Part shown: positions 1 to 8,631 of the stretch, in pieces
Numbering within the stretch: position 1 is the stretch's first letter
Layout: the number at the start of each line of letters is the position of its first letter
Source: SpSt-77 sp049972045
GTDB taxonomy: Bacteria; Chloroflexota; Anaerolineae; B4-G1; DUEL01
Reading direction: 5' to 3'
Length of the DNA stretch: 64,000 bases
Assembly: GCA_049972045.1 (NCBI GenBank)
Contig: JBMFKS010000001.1
Location: 1 to 64,000 of the forward strand
Position numbers and translations under genes: made by a program
The notes under the pieces: generated by a model
The model's database searches: none
What the model saw: only the letters and a program-made list of their open reading frames with translations
What the model was told of the DNA's origin: nothing

Positions 1-78
1 CACCAGGCGTAGGGCAACTGTGAGCAGTTGCCCTACTGGAGGGCGCAAAGACCCACAAAAGTGCGGTTGACAAACCAC
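1..78 (-). mobile_element. MITE-like element, copy 1 (cut by window edge)
   Basis: Right-hand part of a short non-autonomous element that also occurs at 3216, 8931, 27254 and 43618. It carries the shared internal palindrome (stem GTAGGGCAACTG with its complement) and ends in TTGACAAACCAC followed by a TA dinucleotide at 79-80. The other end lies outside the window, and it contains no coding sequence. Confidence 0.75.
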
Positions 79-100
79 TACTCCTCTGTCAACAGACACT

Positions 101-178
101 ACTACTGTACACCGCCGAGGGACAAGGACAAGGCGGAGCCTTGTCCTGTACTACTGTACACCGCCGGGGGGACAAGGA
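101..178. repeat. Two-copy direct repeat with GGACAAGGC hairpin
   Basis: A roughly 29 bp unit beginning ACTACTGTACACCGCCG occurs at 101-129 and again at 150-178 (period 49). Between the copies, GGACAAGGC at 126-134 pairs with GCCTTGTCC at 138-146. The same hairpin arms recur at 45341-45367 upstream of lepA, so this is a dispersed intergenic repeat. Confidence 0.7.
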
Positions 179-207
179 CATCTACTTTTCTCCCAGTACA
201 AATGTGA

Positions 208-213
208 TATAAT
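208..213 (+). promoter_or_regulatory. Putative -10 box for tpiA
   Basis: TATAAT, about 50 bp upstream of the tpiA start. The -35 region around 185-190 is a weak match, so only the -10 is convincing. Confidence 0.4.
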
Positions 214-266
214 CCTCACCCGGAACACCGGGTTCTCCGTGATTTGTCTTGAATGAGGTGACCTCT

Positions 267-1040
267 ATGCGAACACCTTTCATCGCGGGCAACTGGAAAA
301 TGCACAAAACGATAGAGGAAGCGGTCGCGCTGGTGACCGAACTGCGGGCCCTGCTGGACGGAGTAGAAGGGATAGAGATCGCCGTCTGCCCGCCGTTCCC
401 CGCGCTGGAGGCCGTCCGACGAGCCCTGGCGGGCTCCCCCATCCGCGTGGGCGCGCAGAATATGCACTGGGAAGAGGCCGGCGCCTTCACCGGCGAGGTC
501 TCCCCCCGCATGCTGGTGGGCTTGTGTGATTGCGTCATCATTGGCCACTCGGAGCGGCGCACCCACTTCGGCGAGACCGACGAGATGGTGAACCGTAAAC
601 TGCGCGCCGCCCTCGCCCACGGCCTGACCCCCATCGTCTGCGTGGGGGAAAACTTGGAGCAGAACCGGGCCGGGGAGACGGAAGCCATCGTCGGGGCCCA
701 GGTGCGGGCCGCCTTCGCCGGGGTGGAGGCCGAAGAGGCCCGCCGGGTCGTCATTGCCTACGAGCCCATCTGGGCCATCGGCACCGGCGTCCCCGCCTAT
801 GGCCCGGATGCCAACCGCATTGTCCGCCAGGCCATCCGCGCCGTCCTGGCTCAACTCTATGGGGACGAGGTCGCACAGGCCATCCGCATCCAGTACGGCG
901 GGTCGGTGACCCCTGCCAACATCGCCGAGTTTGTGCAGGAGCCGGAGATAGACGGCGCGCTGGTGGGCGGTGCCAGCCTGCGCGCCCCCGACTTCGCCGC
1001 CATCGTCCGCCAGGGCCTGGAGGCCACAAGGGGACGATAA
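267..1040 (+). CDS. tpiA: Triose-phosphate isomerase
   Basis: Cytoplasmic glycolytic and gluconeogenic enzyme that interconverts dihydroxyacetone phosphate and glyceraldehyde 3-phosphate. The 257-residue product matches the usual family length. It opens with AGNWKMHK (substrate-binding Asn9 and Lys11), has the catalytic His in IIGHSERR near residue 93 and the catalytic Glu in YEPIWAIGTG near 165, and ends with the phosphate-binding IQYGGSV and LVGGASL loops. The ATG at 267 is chosen because GAGGTGA lies at the right distance. An in-frame ATG at 249 has no ribosome binding site and would add six residues. It stands apart from other glycolytic genes, and the next gene is 47 bp downstream. Confidence 0.97.
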   Translation: MRTPFIAGNWKMHKTIEEAVALVTELRALLDGVEGIEIAVCPPFPALEAVRRALAGSPIRVGAQNMHWEEAGAFTGEVSPRMLVGLCDCVIIGHSERRTHFGETDEMVNRKLRAALAHGLTPIVCVGENLEQNRAGETEAIVGAQVRAAFAGVEAEEARRVVIAYEPIWAIGTGVPAYGPDANRIVRQAIRAVLAQLYGDEVAQAIRIQYGGSVTPANIAEFVQEPEIDGALVGGASLRAPDFAAIVRQGLEATRGR

Positions 1041-1087
1041 ACGCGAGCGGCAGGTCGGATGGTCAATCCGCCCCCCTCTGGAACGCT

Positions 1088-2656
1088 ATGCGCTACTTCG
1101 CCTTCCTGCTCACCGGTATCGCTTTGCTGGCCTTCATCGGGTACCTGGTCGTCTTCCTGGACTATTCGGTCGCCCTCTTCCGCTGGCCGTACGACTATGA
1201 CCAGGGGGAAGGGTTTGAACTCTATGACGCGGTGCTCTACAGCCGGGGGGAATGGCCCTACCGGGATAACAGTACTTTCCCCTTCTACGGCTCCAACTAC
1301 CCGCCACTCTTCCACCTGCTCATCGTCCCGCTCCTGGGGGTCTTCGGTCCCCGCTTGCTCGCCGGACGGCTGGTCTCGTTCACGGCGACGCTGGTCACGG
1401 CGGCGACGGTCGCCGGGATCGTGCGGCGGGAGGTCGGGGGCCGGCGCGGTCTCCTCCCGCAGGCTATCCCGCTCCTGGCGGGTCTCTCCTTCCTGGCGGC
1501 CAACATCGTCTACCAGATCGGCCCCCTCTGCCGCCTGCATATGACGATGGTGATGTTTGAGACGCTGGCCGTAGCCGCCATCGCGCAGTTCCAGCACCCC
1601 CGCCACGGCGGCCGGTACTTCCTGCTGGGCCTCTTCTTCCTGCTCTGCGCGGGGTACACCAAACAACTGGCGGTCTTCACCGTCGTCGCCGCGCTGGGAT
1701 TCGTCTTCCTGCGGGACATTCGCCGGGCCCTGGCGGGCGGGGCCGGACTGGCGCTGGGGGCCGGAGGGCTCTTCCTGCTGATAGACCGCGCAACGGGCGG
1801 GCAGTGGACCGTCAACATCATCCACGCCAACGTCAACGAGTTTGACTACCGCCAGACGCTCCTGTTTCTGAACCAGTGGCTGCGGCTCTACCCCGTCCTC
1901 ATCCTGCTGGCGACGGGGATGCTGGTCTGGGAACTCTTTTGGGACCGACTGTCGGTCTATAGCCTCTGGTTCGTGCTGGCGGTGGGGATGGGGCTGCTCA
2001 GCGGGAAGTGGGGGGCCGGACCGGCGTACTTCACCACATCCATTGCCGCCGCGTGCGTGATGAGCGGGCGGGCACTGTTGAGGCTGACGGAGGCGGTCTC
2101 CCGCCGGTGGCCCCGGTGGAAGAACGGGGTGGCCGTGCTGGTGCCCGTCCTCTTCCTCATCCAGGCCGCCTGCAACCTGCACATGCCCACCGAGGGGCCG
2201 GTCTTCGGGCCGCTGGCGCGGGTGCTGGGGGTCGCCGACCGGACGGTCCGGGGGGATTGCACCGTCTTCGCCTACTATGATAGCGGCGGCTACACCCAGT
2301 TGGGCCACCGGCTGACCGAAGCGGACTACCGGGCCGGGGAGCGGATTCTCGCCTACGTCCGGGATGCGGAGGGGCCGCCGTTCAGCGAAGAAGCCGCCTT
2401 CAGCCTGCTGGCGGGCCGTCCGGTGGTCACCAACCCGACCCAGTTGCTGAACCTCTACAAGAATGGGTTGCTGGATACGTCCGAACTGGTCCGCCGGATT
2501 GAGGCGGAGGAGTTCGGCGTCGTCGTCTTCCGGGCCCAGTTCTACCCCCAGCCGGTCCTGGAGGCCATCGGGCAGCACTACCGGCCGGTAGAGCACGTCT
2601 GCATGAACGGCTTCTACTATCACATCCTGCTGCCGAACCGGCTGGTGGGCAGGTAG
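1088..2656 (+). CDS. GT-C-like membrane glycosyltransferase, family unassigned
   Basis: A 522-residue polytopic membrane protein with about ten hydrophobic segments. After the first membrane segment there is an external loop with DYDQGEGFELYDAV. Acidic residues in this loop are the usual hallmark of GT-C transferases (ArnT/PMT-like) that use polyprenyl-linked sugars. A soluble C-terminal domain (about residues 390-522) follows the last helix, as in many GT-C enzymes. No obvious ribosome binding site precedes the ATG, which follows tpiA by 47 bp, so translation may be coupled. The donor and acceptor cannot be named. The GT-C class is inferred from topology and one motif; it could be another lipid-linked sugar or acyl transferase. 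Confidence 0.65.
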   Translation: MRYFAFLLTGIALLAFIGYLVVFLDYSVALFRWPYDYDQGEGFELYDAVLYSRGEWPYRDNSTFPFYGSNYPPLFHLLIVPLLGVFGPRLLAGRLVSFTATLVTAATVAGIVRREVGGRRGLLPQAIPLLAGLSFLAANIVYQIGPLCRLHMTMVMFETLAVAAIAQFQHPRHGGRYFLLGLFFLLCAGYTKQLAVFTVVAALGFVFLRDIRRALAGGAGLALGAGGLFLLIDRATGGQWTVNIIHANVNEFDYRQTLLFLNQWLRLYPVLILLATGMLVWELFWDRLSVYSLWFVLAVGMGLLSGKWGAGPAYFTTSIAAACVMSGRALLRLTEAVSRRWPRWKNGVAVLVPVLFLIQAACNLHMPTEGPVFGPLARVLGVADRTVRGDCTVFAYYDSGGYTQLGHRLTEADYRAGERILAYVRDAEGPPFSEEAAFSLLAGRPVVTNPTQLLNLYKNGLLDTSELVRRIEAEEFGVVVFRAQFYPQPVLEAIGQHYRPVEHVCMNGFYYHILLPNRLVGR

Positions 2657-2668
2657 GCGCGGGATTTT

Positions 2669-2689
2669 GCGGCGGCCTCCGGCCGCCGC
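2669..2689. repeat. GC-rich hairpin
   Basis: GCGGCGGCC and GGCCGCCGC flank a 3-base loop just after the glycosyltransferase stop. It belongs to a family of GGCGGC-type hairpins also found at 4997, 15191, 20571 and 59770. No T tract follows, so a terminator role is possible but not shown. Confidence 0.6.
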
Positions 2690-2739
2690 CCCCCTCCGCC
2701 GCTACAGGACCAGCGGGAGAGCGCAAAGGAGGAGCGCCT

Positions 2740-3216
2740 ATGGGATATGAGAGCACTGCTTTCCGCTGTTCGGGGTGCGGGAGCACCATGCTGATTCCCA
2801 ATCCGGATGGGACGCTGACTTGCGCCTATTGTGGCACGACGTACGAAATCACCGGTCGCACCTGTCCCGCATGCGGGGCCGTCAATCCACCCGATAGAAC
2901 CCACTGCACCCGTTGCGGACGGGTTCTGGACCTGGTGGGGTTCATCCTCCAGAGCCGTCTGCAGACCACCCGGGAGCGGCTGGAGCAGGTTCGCGCGGAG
3001 GCGGCGCGGCTCAAGGAGGAGTCGGAGGCCGCTTCCCAGGAGCGGCTGCGGAAGTGGTGGGCGGAGGAGGAGGAACGGCGGCGCGCGCTGGCGGCGGCCC
3101 AGGCCGAGCGGGACCGGCAGGAGCGAAGGCTGCTCACCGGCGCGCTGGCCTTCGCCGCTGTTGTCATCCTGGGAATTCTCATTTACTTGCTGGTGACGGC
3201 CCTTTCTGCGCCGTAG
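2740..3216 (+). CDS. Double zinc-ribbon protein with coiled coil and C-terminal membrane anchor
   Basis: A 158-residue protein. Residues 8-70 hold four CxxC-type knuckles (CSGCG, CAYCG, CPACG, CTRCG), forming two treble-clef or ribbon zinc sites. Residues 75-130 are charged and strongly helical (RLEQVRAEAARLKEE), probably a coiled coil. Residues 134-155 form one transmembrane helix near the C-terminus. AGGAGG precedes the ATG. The function is unknown; the layout suggests a membrane-tethered scaffold with a cytoplasmic zinc-ribbon head. The TAG stop at 3214-3216 is made from the TA target plus the first base of a MITE copy, so the native 3' end may have been altered by the insertion. Confidence 0.75.
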   Translation: MGYESTAFRCSGCGSTMLIPNPDGTLTCAYCGTTYEITGRTCPACGAVNPPDRTHCTRCGRVLDLVGFILQSRLQTTRERLEQVRAEAARLKEESEAASQERLRKWWAEEEERRRALAAAQAERDRQERRLLTGALAFAAVVILGILIYLLVTALSAP

Positions 3217-3309
3217 GGGTTTGTCAACAGCACTTTTGTGGGTCTTTGTGCCCTCCAGTAGGGCAACTGCTCGCAGTTGCCCTACGCCAGCATAAACTTG
3301 ACTGACCAG
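3216..3309 (+). mobile_element. MITE-like element, copy 2 (94 bp, short form)
   Basis: Bounded by TA at 3214-3215 and TA at 3310-3311. The ends GGGGTTTGTCAA and (reverse complement) CTGGTCAGTCAA are imperfect inverted repeats. The internal hairpin is GTAGGGCAACTG-CTCG-CAGTTGCCCTAC. It lacks the roughly 38 bp segment containing GGCCGCGTCGG that is present in the 132 bp copies. It abuts the preceding gene's stop codon. Confidence 0.85.
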
Positions 3310-3327
3310 TAGAAGGACAGAACTCGT

Positions 3328-3355
3328 TTGACAGTAACCTGATTGCCGTTATAAT
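3328..3355 (+). promoter_or_regulatory. Sigma-70-type promoter for the PLP enzyme gene
   Basis: TTGACA at 3328-3333, 16 bp spacer, TATAAT at 3350-3355. The predicted leader of about 165 nt contains the inverted repeat at 3415-3485. Confidence 0.7.
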
Positions 3356-3414
3356 GGAGTGAGGCCTGCACAGATCCAGGCAATAGATGAGCTCCCTGCA
3401 AAAAGGTTGGTTTC

Positions 3415-3485
3415 ACCGCCGAGACGCAGAGGGCGCAGAGATGAGGTTAATGGAGAACTCTGCGCTCTCGGCGCCTCTGCGGTGA
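3415..3485. repeat. Long imperfect inverted repeat, CGCAGAG family
   Basis: ACCGCCGAGACGCAGAGGG at the left and CTCGGCGCCTCTGCGGTGA at the right form a long imperfect stem in the leader of the next gene. Relatives occur at 29972-30038 and, as a half copy, near 30698. This belongs to a type of intergenic palindromic repeat common in many bacterial genomes. Confidence 0.7.
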
Positions 3486-3527
3486 CTTTTTGCCGTGGAG
3501 TCAGAAATACCCCCGGAGAGATTGCAG

Positions 3528-4988
3528 ATGATAGACCTGACCATCCATCAAACAGGACTGGAGCGAGCCATCCAGCGAGCCCGAGAACGGGGCATCATCA
3601 TCCCCACCTTCGCCCAGATGAAGGACCCCACCCGCATCCCGGAGGCCATCCGTGCCCGCTTGCGGGAAGTCGGCCTCTGGGACATCAACCCCCTAAACCT
3701 TTTCCGCATCACCTGGAAGAACGAACCGGTCCCCTTCGGCGGCGGGTTTGACGGCGTGAACTCCCTGGAGTTCCCGCCCGCCCTCACCGGTGTCCCGGCC
3801 CGCATCATCGCCCTGGTGGGCAAGTGGTTCCCCACCGGCGCCCACAAAGTGGGCGCGACGTTCGGCTGCCTGGTTCCCCGGCTGGTGACCGGCCAGTTTG
3901 ACCCCACGTACCACAAGGCGGTCTGGCCCTCCACCGGCAACTTCTGCCGGGGCGGAGCGTACAACGCCGCCCTCCTGGGCTGCGAATCCATCGCCATCCT
4001 CCCCGAGGAGATGAGCCGGGAGCGGTTTGAGTGGCTCTCCCGCCTGGCCGGAGAGGTCATCGCTACGCCGGGCTGCGAGAGCAACGTCAAAGAGATTTTT
4101 GACCAGTGCTGGGAACTGCGCCGGACCCGCCCGGACGTCTTCATTTTCAACCAGTTTGAGGAGTTCGGCAACTACCTCTGGCACTACGAGGTCACCGGGC
4201 ACGCGATGGAGGAGGTGTTGGCCCGGGAACTGGGCCCCCGGGATACGTACCGGGGCGTTGTCCTGACCACCGGCTCGGCGGGCACCATCGCCTGCGGGGA
4301 CTATCTGAAGCAGGTTTTCCCCACCAGCAAGGTCGCCGCCAGCGAGGCGCTTCAGTGCCCCACGCTGCTCATGAACGGCTTCGGCGGTCACCGCATTGAG
4401 GGCATCGGCGATAAGCACGTTCCCTGGATTCACAACGTCAAGAACACCGACCTGGTGATGGCGATAGACGATGCCGCCTGCCTGGCGCTGGTGCGGCTGT
4501 TCAACGAACCGGTCGGGCGGGCCTACCTGGTGCGGCAGGGCGTGCCGGAGAGTCTGGTGGACCGCCTGGACTTGCTGGGCATCTCCGGCATCGCCAACCT
4601 CCTCTCCTGCATCAAATTTGCCAAATGGTACGAACTGGGGGAGGGGGACGTCGTCCTCACCGTCCTGACCGACTCTATGGAACTCTACGGGAGCCGGCTG
4701 GAGGAACTGCGCCAGGAGCGGGGGGAGTACACCGAACTGGACGCAGCCGCAGATTACCACCGGTATCTGCTGGGGAGTACGGTGGACTTCATGGCCGAAC
4801 TGGGCTACTGGGAGCGCCGTCGCATCCACAACCTGAAGTACTTTACCTGGGTGGAGCAGCAGGGGAAGACCTCCGAGGAACTCCAGGCTCAGTGGTACGA
4901 CCCGGATTACTGGACGGGGGTCCAGCGGCAGGTGGCGGAGATAGACGCCCTGATTGAGGAGTTCAACGCCCGCGTGGGGCTGAGATAA
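3528..4988 (+). CDS. PLP-dependent fold-type II enzyme (TrpB/threonine synthase/cysteine synthase superfamily)
   Basis: A 486-residue enzyme. WFPTGAHKVGAT near residue 106 resembles the TrpB GAHK motif and supplies the Schiff-base lysine. STGNFCRGGAYNAALLG near 135 matches the substrate-carboxylate loop of cysteine synthase-like enzymes. TTGSAGTIACGDYLK near 250 is a glycine-rich phosphate-binding loop. The C-terminal 150 residues are longer than in O-acetylserine sulfhydrylase. The ATG at 3528 has GGAGAG upstream. The ATG at 3495 sits inside a repeat and would add 11 residues. The reaction (beta-replacement, beta-elimination or lyase) cannot be set from sequence. No biosynthetic partner genes are nearby. 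Confidence 0.8.
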   Translation: MIDLTIHQTGLERAIQRARERGIIIPTFAQMKDPTRIPEAIRARLREVGLWDINPLNLFRITWKNEPVPFGGGFDGVNSLEFPPALTGVPARIIALVGKWFPTGAHKVGATFGCLVPRLVTGQFDPTYHKAVWPSTGNFCRGGAYNAALLGCESIAILPEEMSRERFEWLSRLAGEVIATPGCESNVKEIFDQCWELRRTRPDVFIFNQFEEFGNYLWHYEVTGHAMEEVLARELGPRDTYRGVVLTTGSAGTIACGDYLKQVFPTSKVAASEALQCPTLLMNGFGGHRIEGIGDKHVPWIHNVKNTDLVMAIDDAACLALVRLFNEPVGRAYLVRQGVPESLVDRLDLLGISGIANLLSCIKFAKWYELGEGDVVLTVLTDSMELYGSRLEELRQERGEYTELDAAADYHRYLLGSTVDFMAELGYWERRRIHNLKYFTWVEQQGKTSEELQAQWYDPDYWTGVQRQVAEIDALIEEFNARVGLR

Positions 4989-4996
4989 TCATGGGC

Positions 4997-5023
4997 GGGG
5001 GCGGCGGCAGAGCCGCCGCCCCC
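4997..5023. repeat. GC-rich hairpin at the 5' side of the TPR gene
   Basis: GGGGGCGGCGGC and GCCGCCGCCCCC with a 3-base loop, immediately after the PLP gene stop. It is the same hairpin family as 2669, 15191, 20571 and 59770. Its position argues that the ATG at 4991 is not the real start of the next gene. Confidence 0.7.
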
Positions 5024-5035
5024 GACATCTCGCCA

Positions 5036-7288
5036 ATGGTCGGGAATCGGGCGGTCTACGAAGAGGCACTGCGACAGGGGGCGGCCCGGGCCTGGGAGCA
5101 GCGCTGGGAGGAGGCCATCGCGGCCTACCAGCAGGCCCTGGCCGAATTCCCGGATGAGCCGGACGCGATGAGCGGATTGGGACTGGCCCTGGCGGGGGCC
5201 GGGCGAGCGGAAGAGGCACTGCCCGTTCTCCAGCGCGCCGCCGAACGGGCCCAGGAGAACCCCGTCCTCCAGGAACACGTGGCCCGGGTCCTGGAAACTC
5301 TGAACCGCCCCGAGGAAGCGGCTCCGGTGTACCTGCGGGCGGCTGACCTCTACCTCCAGCAGGGGGCGCCCACGCTGGCCGTAGAACGGTGGAAGGATGC
5401 CCTCCGCGCCGACCCGTCCTGTATTCCCGCCCATGTCAACCTCCTGCGCGTCTATCTGAGCCAGCAGAAACACCGCGAGGCCATCGCCGAGTACCTGGCC
5501 CTGGCGACGCTGTACCGGGACCGGGGCGAGACGGAGAAGGCGATGGAACTCTGCCAGTATGCCCTGAAACTGGACCCGCACCATCCGGACATCCTGGCGT
5601 TGATGGACGCGCTCCGGTATGGAATCCCGACGACGGTGGGGACAGGACCCCTGGAAGCATTCGCAGAGGAGTTGCCGGAAGGACGGGCGGAAGGGGAAAA
5701 TCCCGTAGAGACGGCCCGGCGCACCGCGCTGGCCCAACTGGCCGAGGTGGTATTTGAGGAGACCCCACCCCATACCGGCCCCCTCATCCTCCGTCCCCTC
5801 TCCAAACGGGAAATAGACGCGCTCATCAGCCGCGGAATTGATGCCCAGGAACGGGGCAATGTGGATGAAGCCATCGCCTGCTACGAGGAGGTCCTGAAAG
5901 GCGGCGTCATTGAACCCGCGGTCAATTTCAACCTGGGGCTCCTCTATCAGCAGAAACTGCGGTTTGAAGACGCGATTGCCCAGTTCCAGCAATCCGCCTC
6001 CAGCCCCCAGTACCGGTTAGGCAGTCTCTTCGCCCTCGGGGAGTGCTACCGGGCGCTGGGACGGGTGGACGAGGCCCTGACTCACTTCCTGGAAGTGCTC
6101 AAAATCGTGGACCTGAGCACCGTCCGGCAGGACCAGGCCGACGACCTGATCCGCCTCTATGACGAACTGGCCCATACCTACGCCGCGCGGGGGGAGCGGG
6201 AACAGGCCGTGGAGTTTATCAACACGCTGATTTCGTTCCTCAGCGCGAAGGGCTGGGAAGACAAGGTCCATCAGGCCCGGCAGCGACTGGACCTGCTTTC
6301 CCGAGAGGGGCCGGTATTGAGCCTGGCCGAGATATTGGCCGTCCCGGGCTCAGAGCGGGTCATTCAGTCCCTCGGCCTGGCTCAGGAGTACCTGCGCCGC
6401 CACATGGTCCAGGCGGCCATGGATGAACTGATGAGCGCTGTGGAGCGGGCCCCCACCTTCCTCCCGATCCACCGTCAGATGGGGGAAACCCTGGTCGCGA
6501 TGGGGCGGACCGAGCAGGCGGTGGGAAAGTTCCTGGCCATCGCGGATACGTACCGCGTCCGGGGCAACTTCTCTCAGGCGGTCGCGATGTACGAACGGGT
6601 TCTCCGCCTGGCACCGATGAACATCACGGCCCGCCTCAAGTTGATAGACTTGCTGGTCAGCCTGGGGGAGATTGACCGGGCCCTGGAGCATTACCTGGCC
6701 CTGGGGGATGCCTACTACCAGATGGCCCAACTGGACCAGGCCCGGGAGAAATTTAGCGAGGCGCTGCAACTGGCCCCGCGCGGGAGCCCCGACCGCCGGT
6801 GGGAGGTCAAATTCCTCCACCGAATTGGCGATATTGACTTGCAACGGGTGGAGTGGCGGCGGGCCGTTTCCGTCTATGAGCGCATCCGGGACCTGGCCCC
6901 GGACGATGAACAGGCGCGCTTCACTCTGATGGACCTCTACGAGCGGTTAGGACAGCGCGACCGGGCATTGAGGGAACTGGATGGCCTGCTCCAGCATTAC
7001 CTGCAGGCGGGAAAGGCCCAGAAAGCCATTTCCATTCTGGAGAGGCTGGTGCAGGAGAAACCGGACAGAATTCCGCTGCGGGCCCGCCTGGCCCAACTGT
7101 ACCTGAATGCGGGGAGAAAAGAGGACGCGCTGCGGGAACTGGACATCCTGGGGGACCTGCAACTTCAGGCCGGAAGGGTGAAGGACGCCATCACCACCAT
7201 TCAGATCATCCTGCGGCTGCGCCCACCTAATGCTGACGCGTACCGTGAACTTCTGGAGCAATTGCAGGCCGGGCAAATCCCGTCATGA
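5036..7288 (+). CDS. Large tetratricopeptide-repeat protein
   Basis: A 750-residue, all-helical protein built from about 18 TPR units, with recurring W-x-G/A-Y-P patterns such as AIAAYQQALAEFPDEPDAM, AIACYEEVLKGG and AVAMYERVLRLAP. There is no signal peptide, membrane segment or catalytic domain, so it is probably a cytoplasmic protein-interaction scaffold. The ATG at 5036 is preferred because an upstream ATG at 4991 would force the intergenic hairpin at 4997-5023 to be coded as a Gly/Ala-rich tail. Neither start has a good ribosome binding site. A link to the upstream PLP enzyme gene, 47 bp away, is possible but unproven. Confidence 0.8.
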   Translation: MVGNRAVYEEALRQGAARAWEQRWEEAIAAYQQALAEFPDEPDAMSGLGLALAGAGRAEEALPVLQRAAERAQENPVLQEHVARVLETLNRPEEAAPVYLRAADLYLQQGAPTLAVERWKDALRADPSCIPAHVNLLRVYLSQQKHREAIAEYLALATLYRDRGETEKAMELCQYALKLDPHHPDILALMDALRYGIPTTVGTGPLEAFAEELPEGRAEGENPVETARRTALAQLAEVVFEETPPHTGPLILRPLSKREIDALISRGIDAQERGNVDEAIACYEEVLKGGVIEPAVNFNLGLLYQQKLRFEDAIAQFQQSASSPQYRLGSLFALGECYRALGRVDEALTHFLEVLKIVDLSTVRQDQADDLIRLYDELAHTYAARGEREQAVEFINTLISFLSAKGWEDKVHQARQRLDLLSREGPVLSLAEILAVPGSERVIQSLGLAQEYLRRHMVQAAMDELMSAVERAPTFLPIHRQMGETLVAMGRTEQAVGKFLAIADTYRVRGNFSQAVAMYERVLRLAPMNITARLKLIDLLVSLGEIDRALEHYLALGDAYYQMAQLDQAREKFSEALQLAPRGSPDRRWEVKFLHRIGDIDLQRVEWRRAVSVYERIRDLAPDDEQARFTLMDLYERLGQRDRALRELDGLLQHYLQAGKAQKAISILERLVQEKPDRIPLRARLAQLYLNAGRKEDALRELDILGDLQLQAGRVKDAITTIQIILRLRPPNADAYRELLEQLQAGQIPS

Positions 7289-7321
7289 ACAGACCACCGA
7301 CCACGGACGACGGACCACGGA
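7288..7321. repeat. Short GACGGACCACG-type repeat
   Basis: Degenerate tandem of GACCACCGACCACGGACGAC-like units between convergent genes. The same words occur at 17778-17826 and 56203-56236, always next to gene boundaries. Confidence 0.6.
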
Positions 7322-7323
7322 GG

Positions 7324-8631
7324 CTAACCGCTGCCCCCTAACCCCTCCTGACGACTCACTACCTCCTCCCGCTCCGGTCCGACCCCGATCAACGTGACGG
7401 GCACACCAATGGCTTCCTCTATCCGCTCCACATAAGCCCGCGCCGCCACTGGCAGGTCTTCCCAGCAGCGGGCCGAACGAATCTCCTCACCCCAGCCGGG
7501 GAGTTCCTCATACACCGGCTGCCAGCGGGCCACCTCCTCCGCTCCCCACTCGCCAGGGAAACGGGCAATCCGCTCTCCGTCCCGCTCATACGCCACGGCC
7601 ACCTTCAGCGGCTGAACCCCCGTCAGCACGTCCAGTTTGGTCAGCGCCAGTTCGGTCAGTCCGTTAACCTCGGCGGCGTAGCGCAGAATAGGGAGGTCCA
7701 GCCAGCCACAGCGCCGGGGGCGGCCCGTGGTGGTGCCGTATTCCCCTCCGGCCTCCCGGAGGCGGTCGCCAACGGCGTCGGTCAGTTCGGTGGGGAAAGG
7801 CCCGGCGCCCACGCGGGTCGTGTAGGCCTTGGCGACGCCGATCACCCGCGCCACTGCCTGCGGCCCAAAGCCCAGCCCGGTCAGTGCCCCGCCTGCCACG
7901 CAGGAGGAACTGGTCACATACGGGTATGTGCCATGGTCCAGGTCCAGCAGAGTCCCCTGCGCACCCTCGCAGAGGACGGTCTGCCCGGCCGCCAGTGCGC
8001 GGGCGACCAGTTCGGAGCCATCGGTGAGATAGGGGCGAAACCGATGAGCCAGGGCGACGGACTCGGCTACCATCTCGCTCACCGGCAGGGGCTCCAGGCC
8101 GTAGTGCTCCTGGAGCAGGCGGTTGTGGACCTGTACCAGAGCCTTCACCCGCTCACCGAATTCCCCCGGATCAGCCATCTGACCGGCGCGCAGGCCGGCG
8201 CGGGCGGCCTTGTCGGCATAGACCGGACCGATGCCCCGGCGGGTGGTGCCGATGGCCTCCCGCCCCCGGGCCGCCTCCCGCGCCCCGTCCAGCGCACGGT
8301 GGGTGGGCAGGATGATGTGGGCGGCAGCGGCCAGTTTGACCCGCCCCGGTCCCACCTCCACCCCCAGCGCGGCCAGTTGGTCCAGTTCCGCCGCCAGTTG
8401 GGCCAGGTTGACCACCACCCCGGCCCCGATCAGACAGGTCACGTGGGGATGCAGGATGCCGGAAGGGACCAGATGGAGGCGGAGGGTGTGGCCCTGGGCA
8501 ACCACCGTGTGGCCGGCATTATCGCCGCCGTTATAACGGGCGACGATATGGGCCTCTCGGGCCAGGTCGTCCACGACCCGCCCTTTTCCTTCATCTCCCC
8601 ATTGAGCCCCGACAACGATAATAGCGGGCAT
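7324..8631 (-). CDS. purA: Adenylosuccinate synthetase
   Basis: Catalyses the GTP-dependent condensation of IMP and aspartate, the first committed step from IMP to AMP. The 435-residue product is family-typical. It starts with the P-loop-like GAQWGDEGKGR (catalytic Asp in GDEGKG), then NGGDNAGHT with the catalytic His, and contains GTTRRGIGPVYADK, CEGAQGTLLDLDHGTYPYVTSS and TTTGRPRRCGWLD. The ATG at 8631 follows AAGGAGG. It is convergent with the TPR gene (35 bp apart) and is transcribed alone. Confidence 0.97.
   Translation of the reverse strand: MPAIIVVGAQWGDEGKGRVVDDLAREAHIVARYNGGDNAGHTVVAQGHTLRLHLVPSGILHPHVTCLIGAGVVVNLAQLAAELDQLAALGVEVGPGRVKLAAAAHIILPTHRALDGAREAARGREAIGTTRRGIGPVYADKAARAGLRAGQMADPGEFGERVKALVQVHNRLLQEHYGLEPLPVSEMVAESVALAHRFRPYLTDGSELVARALAAGQTVLCEGAQGTLLDLDHGTYPYVTSSSCVAGGALTGLGFGPQAVARVIGVAKAYTTRVGAGPFPTELTDAVGDRLREAGGEYGTTTGRPRRCGWLDLPILRYAAEVNGLTELALTKLDVLTGVQPLKVAVAYERDGERIARFPGEWGAEEVARWQPVYEELPGWGEEIRSARCWEDLPVAARAYVERIEEAIGVPVTLIGVGPEREEVVSRQEGLGGSG

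Noticed and set aside
857..2623. Long minus-strand reading frame opposite the membrane glycosyltransferase
   Set aside because: Low-complexity, Gln/Asp/Pro-rich translation with no homologous motifs; it mirrors the high-GC third codon positions of the real plus-strand gene.
3495..3527. Upstream ATG for the PLP enzyme
   Set aside because: It lies at the edge of an intergenic inverted repeat and lacks a ribosome binding site; 3528 has GGAGAG.
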